Shown here piece after piece: positions 1-8,263 of a DNA stretch of 64,000 bases; positions within the stretch are counted from its first letter, which is position 1, and the number at the start of each line of letters is the position of its first letter. The DNA is from Thermodesulfobacteriota bacterium (GTDB lineage Bacteria; Desulfobacterota_D; UBA1144; Nemesobacterales; UBA2774), in the NCBI GenBank assembly GCA_035325995.1, contig DAOKYU010000003.1:62001-126000 (forward strand), written 5' to 3'. Position numbers and translations under genes: made by a program. The notes beneath the pieces were generated by a model. It searched no databases and was not told the origin of the DNA. It was given only the letters and a program-made list of their open reading frames with translations.

Positions 1-233
1 AGATCGAAAGCACCGTCCTTTTCATCCCGGGAACGCCGGACGGCGGTTCCGGTACGGTGCTGGCCGGGCAGGTCAAGCCGCGCATCCTCATTACGGAAGG
101 CGGAGAGTCGGCCGCGCCGGAATCCCCAAAGACTTACAGCATTACCGAGGACGGGGCCGTAACCGTAACGGCGGACGGGGACGCGATCACGGTAAAATCG
201 TACGAGGATGAAAGGGCCTTACGCCTTGAGTAA
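1..233 (+). CDS. C-terminal end of an unidentified protein (partial)
   Basis: An open frame runs in from the left edge and stops with TAA at 231-233, giving about 76 codons. The tail is rich in Gly, Thr, Val and Glu and reads like short beta strands joined by acidic turns, ending in ALRLE. I recognise no catalytic motif and cannot name a family. It ends 9 bases before the next start on the same strand, so the two are probably one operon. Codon use matches the neighbours. The real start lies outside the window. Confidence 0.55.
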   Translation, partial: IESTVLFIPGTPDGGSGTVLAGQVKPRILITEGGESAAPESPKTYSITEDGAVTVTADGDAITVKSYEDERALRLE

Positions 234-242
234 ACTTCAGGC

Positions 243-713
243 ATGAGAAGATTCCTGTTCCCGCTTATAGTGCTCGCAGTAGCCCTCGGCTATATGATGT
301 TCCGCCCCGGCGACGACCCGAGCGACATAGAGGAGCTATTCGACAGGATGGCCGAAGCGGCGCGGGCGAAAGACCTCGAAGGAGTGATGGAGGGGTTTTC
401 GCTCCAGTACAAGGACGGCTCCGGGGCGAGCTACCCCGTCGTGAAGAATATAGTCTCCGAAACGTTCGAAAAGTACGGCGAGATAGACGCCGCATATTCG
501 GACTTCGAAGCCTTCCTGAGCGCCGACGAGCACGGTAATCCCGAAGCCTACATCAGCGTCGGAGTCGTTGTGACTGCCGCCGATAACGGCGAGACGAGGG
601 AGCTTCTCGGCAGCCCCGGCCGGCCGGAGCGCATCAACGTAACCCTTAAGTACTCGGCGATAAGCGGCTGGAAGATAGATGCCGTCGAAGGCCTCGACGG
701 CGAGCGTCCATAA
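243..713 (+). CDS. Membrane-anchored hypothetical protein, possibly NTF2-like
   Basis: The 156-residue protein has one N-terminal hydrophobic segment (about residues 4-20, FLFPLIVLAVALGYMMF) that can act as an uncleaved anchor or signal. An acidic region follows, starting with a helix (DIEELFDRMAEAARAKDLEGVMEGFS) and then alternating strands. That order of helix and curved sheet resembles the NTF2-like/SnoaL fold, but I see no catalytic residues and treat this as a guess. It follows the preceding partial gene by 9 bases, so co-transcription is likely. The body probably faces the periplasm. Confidence 0.6.
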   Translation: MRRFLFPLIVLAVALGYMMFRPGDDPSDIEELFDRMAEAARAKDLEGVMEGFSLQYKDGSGASYPVVKNIVSETFEKYGEIDAAYSDFEAFLSADEHGNPEAYISVGVVVTAADNGETRELLGSPGRPERINVTLKYSAISGWKIDAVEGLDGERP

Positions 714-755
714 AGCCTGAACGGGGCCCCCGCTTCCGCAGTCCGCGCGCGGCGG

Positions 756-1511
756 CTAATCGTCGGCGCTGTCCATGCGGCCGTTGATGAAATCGCTCAG
801 TATTTCGATGTCCGTATTCTTCGCCTCTTCGACGGTCCCCGTGAAAATGATCTTTCCCCGGTAGAGAAACGCTACCCTGTCCGAAATCTCGAACGCGCTC
901 TGAACGTCGTGGGTGATTATCACGCCCGTTATGCCGAACCGCGCCTGCATGTTCCTGACAAGCTGGTTTATTCTGCTTATGTTAGGCGGGTCGAGGCCGG
1001 TCGTGGGCTCGTCGTAAAGGAGAATCTTCGGGTTCATCGCCAACGCCCTGGCGAGCCCCACCCTCTTTTTCATACCGCCGCTCAGGTCGGACGGCATCTT
1101 GTCTTCTATCCCGGGGAGGCCCACGAGCTCGAGGTTACGCGCCACGACCTCCTCGATCTCGTTTTCGGGAAGCTCGGTATTTTCCCTGAGAGGATAGGCG
1201 ATATTCTCCTGGACCGTAAGCGAATCGAAAAGGGCGGCCCCCTGGAAGAGCATCCCCATCTTCTTTCTCACGTGGACGAGGTCCTTTTCTTCGAGCGGCA
1301 CTATATCTTCGCCCTCTATTATCACCTTCCCCGATTCGGGCTTCAGAAGCCCCGTTATCTCTTTAAGCAGCACGCTCTTTCCCGAGCCGCTGCCCCCGAG
1401 GACGGTTATATTCTCCCCGCGCCTTATAGAAAGAGAAAGCCCCGTGTGGACTTCCTTCGGTCCGAAGGACTTATAAACGTCTACTAGGTCGATTATTATT
1501 TCGTCCGGCAT
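756..1511 (-). CDS. ABC transporter ATP-binding protein, MlaF/Mce type
   Basis: A 251-residue ABC ATPase with every core motif: Walker A GGSGSGKS near residue 39, a Q-loop (LFQGAALFDS) near 90, signature LSGGMKKR near 143, Walker B ILLYDEPTTGLDP near 164 and the switch His in IITHD. The LFQGAALFDSL stretch and the C-terminal IFTGTVEE region are typical of MlaF/Mce ATPases, which power retrograde lipid transport between the membranes. The C-terminal tail is acidic. No MlaE permease or MlaD substrate-binding gene lies next to it, so it is an orphan here and its partners must be elsewhere. Transport of lipids is inferred from the family. Confidence 0.85.
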   Translation of the reverse strand: MPDEIIIDLVDVYKSFGPKEVHTGLSLSIRRGENITVLGGSGSGKSVLLKEITGLLKPESGKVIIEGEDIVPLEEKDLVHVRKKMGMLFQGAALFDSLTVQENIAYPLRENTELPENEIEEVVARNLELVGLPGIEDKMPSDLSGGMKKRVGLARALAMNPKILLYDEPTTGLDPPNISRINQLVRNMQARFGITGVIITHDVQSAFEISDRVAFLYRGKIIFTGTVEEAKNTDIEILSDFINGRMDSADD

Positions 1512-1651
1512 GAGAATCCCGTAAAGGCCGCTTGAATTTACGGAAAAGGGTAATATTATCTCCGTGAATCAAGTGGGATTGTAATTATACGCTCATTGTT
1601 TGTCAAAGAAAAAGGGCTTTGCATCGAGAGGAAAATCTTCGATTCCGGAAA

Positions 1652-1680
1652 TTGACATTTTATTTTGCCCGGTGTATATA
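1652..1680 (+). promoter_or_regulatory. Sigma-70-type promoter before the PmtA-like gene
   Basis: TTGACA (1652-1657) and TATATA (1675-1680) are separated by exactly 17 bases. This is close to the ideal housekeeping promoter and points at the methyltransferase gene starting at 1755, leaving a leader of roughly 70 bases. Confidence 0.6.
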
Positions 1681-1754
1681 CATGGCTTATTGAAATGTTG
1701 GCTGCCTGACGGTTACACACGCTGGGACTCCACTGCATCTCCGGGAAGAACTAT

Positions 1755-2378
1755 ATGAAGCGGACGAATATGGGTGTTGAAACAGATCTGGAATACAACC
1801 TTAAGTTCTTTACACAATTCATAATTCACCCCACCAAGACAGGCGCCATACTGCCGTCGAACGAAAAGCTCTGCGAGCTGATGACGGATATTGCCGACCT
1901 CAACGACGTTTCCGCGGTAGTCGAGCTCGGCTCCGGTACGGGCGTAATCACCGAGAAAATCCTGAGAAAAAAGGGGCCCGAAACGAAGTTTTTCGCAATG
2001 GAGATCAACCCCACCTTCGTCGAGGCAACCAAAAGGCGCTGCCCGGAAGCCACCGTCTACCAGTCCTCGGCCGAAAATGCGGGGTATCATCTCGAGCTCC
2101 ACGGCGAAAGCGGGTGCGACCGCGTAATAAGCAGCCTCCCCTGGTCGACTTTCGACTACGAAACCCAGGAGCTCATCCTGAACTCTATATACGAAACCCT
2201 AAAGCCCGGCGGGAAATTCCTGACGTACGCCTACTCGCTCGGTCTCCTCTTCCCGTCCGCGTGGAGGCTAAGACGCCTTCTTAAAAGCAAATTCGATAAG
2301 GTGGTCAAAAGCAGCATCGTATGGAGCAATATCCCCCCCGCGTTCATCTACATATGCGAGAAAGCGCCGGCCGAATAA
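1755..2378 (+). CDS. Class I SAM-dependent methyltransferase, PmtA-like (phospholipid N-methyltransferase)
   Basis: The 207-residue protein opens with a pattern typical of PmtA-type enzymes (FFTQFIIHPTKTGAILPSN), where a helix sits on the membrane surface. The SAM-binding motif I is VVELGSGTGVITEKIL near residue 55, the acidic motif II is AMEINP near 80, and a post-motif SSLPWSTFD near 130 replaces the usual catalytic loop. The family methylates phosphatidylethanolamine toward phosphatidylcholine, or is confused with rRNA adenine methyltransferases. Length is normal for PmtA. A good sigma-70 promoter lies upstream and a GGAAG ribosome site precedes the ATG. The substrate is inferred from similarity. 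Confidence 0.75.
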   Translation: MKRTNMGVETDLEYNLKFFTQFIIHPTKTGAILPSNEKLCELMTDIADLNDVSAVVELGSGTGVITEKILRKKGPETKFFAMEINPTFVEATKRRCPEATVYQSSAENAGYHLELHGESGCDRVISSLPWSTFDYETQELILNSIYETLKPGGKFLTYAYSLGLLFPSAWRLRRLLKSKFDKVVKSSIVWSNIPPAFIYICEKAPAE

Positions 2379-2404
2379 CTTTTCACGGCCCGTATAGATA
2401 AGTC

Positions 2405-2433
2405 TTGACATGTCCATCAAAATTTGATAAGAA
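2405..2433 (+). promoter_or_regulatory. Possible sigma-70-type promoter
   Basis: TTGACA (2405-2410) is followed after 17 bases by TAAGAA (2428-2433), a weak -10. It would serve the short reading frame at 2486 and possibly the gene at 2725. The -10 deviates from TATAAT, so confidence is low. Confidence 0.35.
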
Positions 2434-2485
2434 TATTTGTGTAGCCGATTGACCTTTCTTCGATTGAATAAAGGAGGATTGGAGG

Positions 2486-2557
2486 ATGATCAATATCGGC
2501 GTTTTTTACCTTCCATTTATTTCCGGGCAATCATGTAAAGGATTGGAGACTGCATAG
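2486..2557 (+). CDS. Possible 23-residue small protein or leader peptide
   Basis: A 24-codon frame (including the stop) starts with ATG right behind two strong ribosome-binding sequences, AAGGAGG and GGAGG. The product, MINIGVFYLPFISGQSCKGL followed by ETA, has a hydrophobic centre with one Cys. It lies in a 346-base gap between the PmtA-like gene and the exported decarboxylase-fold gene, behind a possible promoter. It could be a small membrane peptide or a translated leader. I recognise no family, and chance cannot be ruled out. Confidence 0.3.
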   Translation: MINIGVFYLPFISGQSCKGLETA

Positions 2558-2724
2558 CACGGGGGGTTCTTTGGAACTGCCCGTTCGGAGTGTGTGTGTT
2601 TTATCCGGGTGCGGCCTTAATGCGCCTGTACGCCCGTATCAAAAACACCCTTGAAATATCCACCCCACTCGTATTAAGATTGACTGTAGTTACACAGTAA
2701 TTCCCGCCACATAGGAGAAATGAG

Positions 2725-3504
2725 ATGAGGAGAATAGCAAGAACGCATCTGTTCGTGTTACTGGTTTTGCTCGCCGCCGTGTCCGTTCCGGGCGGCAGGA
2801 CTGCGGGCGCCATGGACGTGGCCGACCTGCCCGCCCCCCAGCTTGTGACAGGCGCATGGATGTTCATGGCGGCATACAAGGCCGACCCCGAGGCCTTAAA
2901 GGCGCTCCTTCCCGAGGGCCTCGAAACCACGGGCAACATTGTCATCAATATGTACACCGTCCCCGAGGCGGCGCAGACATCCGGCTTCGGCGCGTATACG
3001 CTGACATACCTCACCGTGGAGCTCAAGGGGCACGATTCCTACATAATGAACTCCGATACGACGATACCGGGAAGGTACTTCGTCTACTACTTCAACAGCT
3101 CGCCCTTCATGCGCGACTACACGAAGCGTATAGGCATCCCGGCCGAGGAAGGCATGACCACGACGACGGTCGAGGACGGCAAGCTCACGGCTACGCTTAC
3201 GGTAGGCGGCCGGAAATTCATCGAATCCACGGCCGAGGTCGGGAGCGAGCTCGGTAATTTCGGCGGGGGTCACCTCAACTACTTCGGCCTCCTCGAAACG
3301 GAAAAAGACGGGAAGACCGTAAAACAGGTCGTCAAGTATCCGATACCCTGGAACGGCGGCACCGTCGATATAAAGAACCCGAAGATCACCTTCTCGGTCC
3401 CCGAAGACCATCCGCTGAGCAAGATAAAGCCCGAGGGTGACCCGGTCTGGGCAATATGGACCAAGGGCAGCTTCGTTTACCCACAGTATGTTGTCGTGGA
3501 TTAA
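2725..3504 (+). CDS. Exported acetoacetate decarboxylase-family (ADC fold) protein
   Basis: The 259-residue product starts with a clear signal peptide (residues 1-30, hydrophobic core LFVLLVLLAAVSV, then a small-residue cleavage region near TAGAMD). The mature part follows the acetoacetate decarboxylase fold: LLPEGLE, then a segment on ligand-binding strands (YTLTYLTVELKG), and later GGGHLNYFGLLE and a C-terminal YPQYV. Classical ADC enzymes are cytoplasmic and use a Schiff-base lysine in an ELSAYPKKLG context, which I do not see here. It is therefore more likely a ligand-binding or altered-chemistry relative in the periplasm. AGGAG precedes the ATG. No neighbouring genes suggest a ketone pathway. 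Confidence 0.7.
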   Translation: MRRIARTHLFVLLVLLAAVSVPGGRTAGAMDVADLPAPQLVTGAWMFMAAYKADPEALKALLPEGLETTGNIVINMYTVPEAAQTSGFGAYTLTYLTVELKGHDSYIMNSDTTIPGRYFVYYFNSSPFMRDYTKRIGIPAEEGMTTTTVEDGKLTATLTVGGRKFIESTAEVGSELGNFGGGHLNYFGLLETEKDGKTVKQVVKYPIPWNGGTVDIKNPKITFSVPEDHPLSKIKPEGDPVWAIWTKGSFVYPQYVVVD

Positions 3505-3525
3505 CTGAACGCGAAGATAGAATGG

Positions 3526-3561
3526 ATATCCCCCGCGGTGCGCATACGCCGCGGGGGATAT
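3526..3561. terminator. Strong palindromic hairpin downstream of the ADC-fold gene
   Basis: A perfect 13-bp stem (ATATCCCCCGCGG at 3526-3538 pairing with 3549-3561) encloses a 10-base loop. It lies between the plus-strand gene ending at 3504 and the minus-strand gene ending at 3642, so it can end both transcripts. The T run after it is short. Confidence 0.65.
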
Positions 3562-3641
3562 TTACAGGTTGACTTAGAAGAACGGGGCTCTGCCGCCGGT
3601 TTCCCGGAATGCCGGAATTGCAGGCCCGACTTCTCGAGCGG

Positions 3642-4142
3642 CTAATTCTTCTGCATGTCCTGAACCTTCTTCATCAGGCCCGGATCCTGCTGCACGGCTT
3701 TTGCTATTTGCACATACCGGTTTACGTCCAGCCCCTCCTGTTCGATAATCTTAATCTGCTCGGTTTGCGCGCCCTGCTGGATGGACTGCACTTCCTTCAT
3801 CGCCTTATTGTAGTTGTCCAGTTCTTTCTCCGATACTGCATTTTCCGTGTCGGCGGCGGGGTTCTGCTGCAGAGTATTTATCTCTACGAAGCGGTTGGGC
3901 TCGAGCCCCTCGTCCTGAATGGCCTTTACCATCTTGCCTTCCGACTCTTTCTGTAATTCTTCGACCTTAACGGCCGCTTTGACGAAGCTCTCCAGCTCCT
4001 GATCGCTTATGCCGGCGTCCGGGGCTTCCTGCTGCTGTAACGCCGGCGGCTGCTGGGCCGGGGGAGCTTCCTCCGCATGTAACGAATACGCTCCGGTAAC
4101 GACAAGCATCAAAACAAACGTGTAAAACATCTTGCGAAACAT
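3642..4142 (-). CDS. DUF4168 domain secreted protein
   Basis: I place the start at the ATG ending at 4142 because GGAGG sits 5-9 bases upstream; a longer frame would add 15 residues without a ribosome site. The 166-residue product has a signal peptide (FYTFVLMLVVTGAYSLHA), a Gln/Pro-rich linker, and two related helical units. The first is ISDQELESFVKAAVKVEEL...GLEPNRFVEI and the second VSEKELDNYNKAMKEV...GLDVNRYVQIAKAVQQ, matching the DUF4168 pattern. The family is periplasmic and of unknown function. The internal duplication is visible by eye. Confidence 0.8.
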   Translation of the reverse strand: MFRKMFYTFVLMLVVTGAYSLHAEEAPPAQQPPALQQQEAPDAGISDQELESFVKAAVKVEELQKESEGKMVKAIQDEGLEPNRFVEINTLQQNPAADTENAVSEKELDNYNKAMKEVQSIQQGAQTEQIKIIEQEGLDVNRYVQIAKAVQQDPGLMKKVQDMQKN

Positions 4143-4522
4143 AAACTGCCTCCTTATGCCTTTATTCCCAAGGCTAAATGACCGCACACGTCATCTCAAG
4201 CATTTTTTGGAAGCCGGCCGGCGCGAAGGTGCGTCATTATGAAATAGCGAAACGTCCCTGACATTTCTCCGAACCGGGGGCAGTCCGGACAATGCCTTAC
4301 CCGACAGATTGAAATCCATTCGCCCGGCAGGGGGGGGAAATTCGCATTGCTTTATAATGTTGGATAGTGTATGGTTTCCTTTAATCAACGTGGGCTATAT
4401 GGGATCCTTGGATTGTATCCAATCTTCTTCTGAGGTCTGCAGAAAAATATCTGGTAGACCTTTCTGAATCTATACCTTTCCTGACCCAGATTGGACCTAC
4501 TGCCGGGTTGTATGGGAGCTGG
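4143..4522. other. Intergenic region with a short inverted repeat
   Basis: This 380-base gap separates divergent genes. It contains a TATAAT box at 4353-4358 with no convincing -35, and a perfect inverted repeat TTGGAT-TGT-ATCCAA at 4408-4422 that could be an operator for the radical SAM gene. No sigma-54 box, RNA gene or further reading frame is supported. Confidence 0.4.
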
Positions 4523-6082
4523 ATGCGCAAACTCAGGATAGGAATTGTCGATTTCATAACCAAATCACCGAATCACTCTCTCTGGGCACGCGTAATGCAT
4601 GCGAATTTCATGGGCATCATGCCGCAGGTCATAGCCAGATGGTGCGAAAACGCCGGACACGAAGTTGATTATTTCATCTTCACCGGTCTCGAAGACCTCG
4701 CCGAGGACGCCCCAAAAAACGTAGACATGGTCTTCATAAGCGCCTTCACGCAATCCGCCATACATGCCTACGCGCTGAGCGGCAAATACAGGAAAGAGGG
4801 CGTCGTCACGGTACTCGGCGGCCCGCACGCCAGGTGCTATCCCGAAGACGCCGTCAAGTATTTCGATTACGTCATGGGCGTTACGGACGAAGAGCTTTGC
4901 AGGGAGGTCCTGGCCAACTGCTCGCAGTACAGGCCCATAGGCGTGCAGCTCGCGGCGAAGAGCTCGCCCCGGCACCTTCCCGGCGTGAGGGAGCGCTGGA
5001 AATTCATATCGAAGGCGCTCGAAAAGACGACACGTCTTTTCAGGGTGGTCCCGATGATAGGGAGCCTCGGGTGTCCCTATACCTGCAGCTTCTGCATCGA
5101 CGCGAACGAGCCCTACCAGCCTCTCGATTTCGAGGTGTTGAAAGAAGACCTGAGATTCATTCTGACAAAAATTAAGCGCCCGCTGGTGAGCTGGTACGAC
5201 CCCAACTTCGGCGTCCGGTTCGACGATTACATGAACGCCATAGAAGAAGCGGTTCCCCAGAACAGCATAGACTTCATAGCCGAGAGCAGCCTCTCGCTCC
5301 TGTCCGAGCCCCATCTGAAGCGCCTCCGGCAGAACGGCTTTCAGGCCCTTCTCCCGGGCATCGAATCGTGGTTCGACATGGGGAACAAATCCAAGACCGG
5401 CGCGAAGCAGGGCATCGACAAGGTAAACGCCGTCTCAGAGCACATAAACCTGATATTGAGTTATATACCCTACGTGCAGACGAACTTCGTCGTGGGGCTC
5501 GACAGCGACAATGGCCCAGAATCCTTCGAGCTGACAAAGAGATTCGTCGACAAGGCGCCGGCCGCTTTCCCGGCGTATCCGCTCATAACGGCGTTCGGCA
5601 GGGCCGCCCCCCTTAACCTCGAATACCAGAGCGACGGCAGGGTGCTCCCGTTCCCTTTTCACTTCCTCAACAACAACCACGCCTCTAACGTAAAGCCGAA
5701 GAACTATTCCTGGCCCGAATTCTACGATCTCCTTATAGGTCTCGCACAGTATTCCTATTCGTGGCGCGCCATATACAACCGATTCCGCGCGACACGGACG
5801 AGGATACCCCGGTGGATGAACCTCATGCGCGCGATATCCACCGAAGGCTCGGGCAGGCTCAAGTTCTACAGGAAGATCAGGAAATTCCTCGACGAAGACA
5901 TACAGTTCAGGGCGTTCTTCGAGGGCGAGACGCGCGTCGTTCCGCAGTTCTACGTGGACATGATAAAGAAAGACCTCGGAAAGCTCTGGCATTATCTCCC
6001 CGAAGACGGGATATACCACGACCCCAACGCCTACCTCAAATCAGAGATGGAAAAGAGGCAGAAGAAAGCCCGGACGGCGTAG
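4523..6082 (+). CDS. Radical SAM protein with N-terminal B12-binding-like domain
   Basis: The 519-residue protein combines an N-terminal Rossmann-like domain (about residues 3-140, with GGPHARCYPED) of the cobalamin-binding type and a radical SAM core with the cluster motif CPYTCSFC near residue 190, a CX3CX2C arrangement. FIAESSLSLL and a GIESW strand belong to the SAM barrel. The DxHxxG base-off cobalamin motif is not visible, so B12 use is uncertain. Such enzymes methylate or rearrange unactivated carbons. I prefer the ATG at 4523 (GGGAG just upstream) over an in-frame ATG at 4508. No partner pathway genes are adjacent, so the substrate is unknown. Confidence 0.8.
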   Translation: MRKLRIGIVDFITKSPNHSLWARVMHANFMGIMPQVIARWCENAGHEVDYFIFTGLEDLAEDAPKNVDMVFISAFTQSAIHAYALSGKYRKEGVVTVLGGPHARCYPEDAVKYFDYVMGVTDEELCREVLANCSQYRPIGVQLAAKSSPRHLPGVRERWKFISKALEKTTRLFRVVPMIGSLGCPYTCSFCIDANEPYQPLDFEVLKEDLRFILTKIKRPLVSWYDPNFGVRFDDYMNAIEEAVPQNSIDFIAESSLSLLSEPHLKRLRQNGFQALLPGIESWFDMGNKSKTGAKQGIDKVNAVSEHINLILSYIPYVQTNFVVGLDSDNGPESFELTKRFVDKAPAAFPAYPLITAFGRAAPLNLEYQSDGRVLPFPFHFLNNNHASNVKPKNYSWPEFYDLLIGLAQYSYSWRAIYNRFRATRTRIPRWMNLMRAISTEGSGRLKFYRKIRKFLDEDIQFRAFFEGETRVVPQFYVDMIKKDLGKLWHYLPEDGIYHDPNAYLKSEMEKRQKKARTA

Positions 6083-6099
6083 AGCCGCCCGGTTTTTTT
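6070..6099 (+). terminator. Rho-independent terminator of the radical SAM gene
   Basis: A 9-bp stem with one mismatch (CCGGACGGC at 6070-6078 with GCCGCCCGG at 6084-6092) and a 5-base loop is followed by seven T. The stem overlaps the last codons and stop of the gene. Confidence 0.8.
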
Positions 6100-6136
6100 C
6101 AGTGTCTTTGTCCTCGGATAATACCTCCGGAAATTC

Positions 6137-7711
6137 CTACGGATAAACCCCCGGGAGCCTTTCGGCCCTGTATATAAAGTTGTTCGGGTCGCTGATCTCG
6201 AATACCTTCACGGGCGGCGTCGTGTGCGTCACCTCGGCGATGACCGCGGGCGTGCGCCCTCCGAATGTTATGAGCACGTTTCCCGTATGCGGCAGCTTGT
6301 CGGCGTCTCCCAGGAAGCCCGCGAAGATCGGCTCCGGCGAAAATCCCGTGGACTCCCAGGCTATGGAGACGTCCATCGAAGACTCGTCGATGCTGTATTC
6401 GATAGCCCTGCTGAAGTTCTCCGGATATACCGGCTCGAACGGGCTCGAACGGAAATTGCCGTTGTCGAAGAGCATTATATTCCCCTCTTCCGTGATCATC
6501 GGTGCGTGCTGATGATACTGGAAGAAAAGCTCGTCGTCCGTGTCGGGGTTTAAGAGGAACGGGCCGAAGACGTCCGGGTCCCAGTTCGAATGCGTGCCGA
6601 GAATCCATATAAGCCCGCCCGTCTGCCTGTCTATTTTTATCACGGCGTCCTGGTGCCGCATGGATATTATGAGCGAATCGTCCCTGGTGTCGTGGATGAC
6701 GGCGTTTGCGTGAGCCCAGTCCCTCGTCGGGCCTTCGACGCCGAAATAATCGTGGAAGAACCAGTCCCAATGACCGAGTAGAGAGCTGTAGTTAATACGG
6801 TACGGGTCGATTATGTCGAGGAGATGGTATTCGTTCACCACCGTCCCGTCGGGCGCGAACTCGACTATAACGTCTCCGACGACGTTCGCTGTTTCGAGGG
6901 GAGCGGCGGGATTGGTCGTGCTCGAAGGATAGTCCGGATACTCCCTCAGCTCGCCGCTCAGCGTCAGGAAATTCCCGTTCTCCATCGCAAAGACCTCGTG
7001 GTGAAACGCCGCTGCGTCTACCGGTATACCGCCCGGGGAACCCCCCGACGTCTGTGCCGTGTACCAGCTCCTGACTGTGTTTCCCAGCATGTCGATCTCG
7101 ATTATGTCGTGAATAGGGAGGAGAAGGAGCAGATTCCCGTTCGGCATTCTCCTCACGTCTCGGTCAAGCGACGAGGAACCCTCCGGTATCCTGTAGTACC
7201 ATACGACCTCGCCTGTCTCGTCCAACATTATCAGGAACCCGCCGGACTCGAAAAGCGTCACGCCCGGCTCCATGAGCCCGGGATCGCTCGTAACTTCGAG
7301 CCGGGGGAAATTCTCGGGCAACTGGCCGGTTACCGCTTCGAGTGATTTTTGGAACACCGTCTCGCCGGCCTCGTCCACCGCGCTTACGAGAACCGTATTC
7401 GTCCTGCCCGGCCTGAGGCCGAGCACCGGAAGGGAGTGGTGGGCGGCGAGTCCCTCGAATTCCACGTGTGACGTGTTCGTGCCGTCGCTGATGTCTATCG
7501 CTATCCTGGTTTCGACGGGCGTATTCACTTCGAGCACTCGGCTCAGCGGGGCCCTTTCGTTAGCCGGCTTTATCTCGGCCGAAGGCTCTTCGACCGGGGG
7601 CCCGTTCAAAAGGATATTGTCGCCGCTGCATCCCGATATGCTGAGAAAAGCGACCAGAACCAGCAGAGATAAATGCACGATTACGCGCCGCGTATTTAAA
7701 AAGTAAACCAT
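6137..7711 (-). CDS. Arylsulfotransferase (ASST)-family lipoprotein
   Basis: The 524-residue protein has a signal peptide ending in a lipobox (LSISGC near residue 28), so it is a predicted lipoprotein. An N-terminal fibronectin-like strand region precedes a beta-propeller with the ASST hallmarks: GGFLIMLDETGEVVWYYR, the RDWAHANAVIHD segment with SLIISMRHQDAVIKID, and YHQHAPM. Family members move a sulfuryl group from one phenol to another without PAPS, using a histidine intermediate. Conserved His residues are present in AHAN, RHQD and HQHAP. A cysteine pair of E. coli-type ASST is not obvious. The donor and acceptor are unknown. Confidence 0.82.
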   Translation of the reverse strand: MVYFLNTRRVIVHLSLLVLVAFLSISGCSGDNILLNGPPVEEPSAEIKPANERAPLSRVLEVNTPVETRIAIDISDGTNTSHVEFEGLAAHHSLPVLGLRPGRTNTVLVSAVDEAGETVFQKSLEAVTGQLPENFPRLEVTSDPGLMEPGVTLFESGGFLIMLDETGEVVWYYRIPEGSSSLDRDVRRMPNGNLLLLLPIHDIIEIDMLGNTVRSWYTAQTSGGSPGGIPVDAAAFHHEVFAMENGNFLTLSGELREYPDYPSSTTNPAAPLETANVVGDVIVEFAPDGTVVNEYHLLDIIDPYRINYSSLLGHWDWFFHDYFGVEGPTRDWAHANAVIHDTRDDSLIISMRHQDAVIKIDRQTGGLIWILGTHSNWDPDVFGPFLLNPDTDDELFFQYHQHAPMITEEGNIMLFDNGNFRSSPFEPVYPENFSRAIEYSIDESSMDVSIAWESTGFSPEPIFAGFLGDADKLPHTGNVLITFGGRTPAVIAEVTHTTPPVKVFEISDPNNFIYRAERLPGVYP

Positions 7712-7778
7712 CAGGCAGACCCTCCCTTATAAATCGGCCTTGGCTTTTGGAGTTTTTAGAATAGACCGGATTGGTCAC

Positions 7779-7834
7779 ATTATCGCATATAATGTAGCTG
7801 CAATGCAACATATGTTGTAGCATTAGCGCTACAA
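7779..7834 (-). promoter_or_regulatory. Promoter with overlapping palindromes before the ASST-like gene
   Basis: Reading on the minus strand, TTGCAT and GATAAT (7779-7784) lie 18 bases apart. The -35 end overlaps a 12-base perfect palindrome CAACATATGTTG (7806-7817) and an inverted repeat TTGTAGC-N6-GCTACAA (7815-7834). Such nested symmetry over a -35 box is typical of a repressor site. The regulator is not known. Confidence 0.45.
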
Positions 7835-7959
7835 CGCGTAATACAAACACTACACGTCAACCCAAATTGGATGAATCGGAAGGGACTTACACCGAAAAAA
7901 CGGGCGCTTTAAGCGCTAACCGAAAGGGGAGTCCGGAATAAATGAATAGAGGAAAAACG

Positions 7960-8005
7960 TGGTGGAGATGAGGGCAACCGAACCCTCGACCTCCATGTTG
8001 TGAAG
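7960..8005 (-). pseudogene. Degenerate 3' half of tRNA-Ala (possible attachment-site copy)
   Basis: From TGGTGGAGATGA onward this stretch matches the 3' half of the intact tRNA-Ala at 10789-10865, including the CCA end, acceptor strand and T arm, with one deleted base and several substitutions, and stops at the anticodon region. No 5' half follows. It is what a duplicated attachment site or decayed tRNA would look like. Confidence 0.7.
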
Positions 8006-8263
8006 GCCAATTTAGCGAGTCGTGCGTGCAGGCGCACACATTCGCATCGATTGGTTTTATTCAGTCCGCCAATATCGAATATGATTAATTGTATTGCATC
8101 AATTAGTTCGGATTTGAACGCGTACCAGCTTTAACTCCTCCCAACGTCCCAACCTCTATACACTAAAAACTGTAAATACGGCTTTATACACCATATGACC
8201 GATGCGGAATTACCCCTCCTTCCATATATTTAAAAGTGAAATTTGAATATCGGGAGGCTTACA

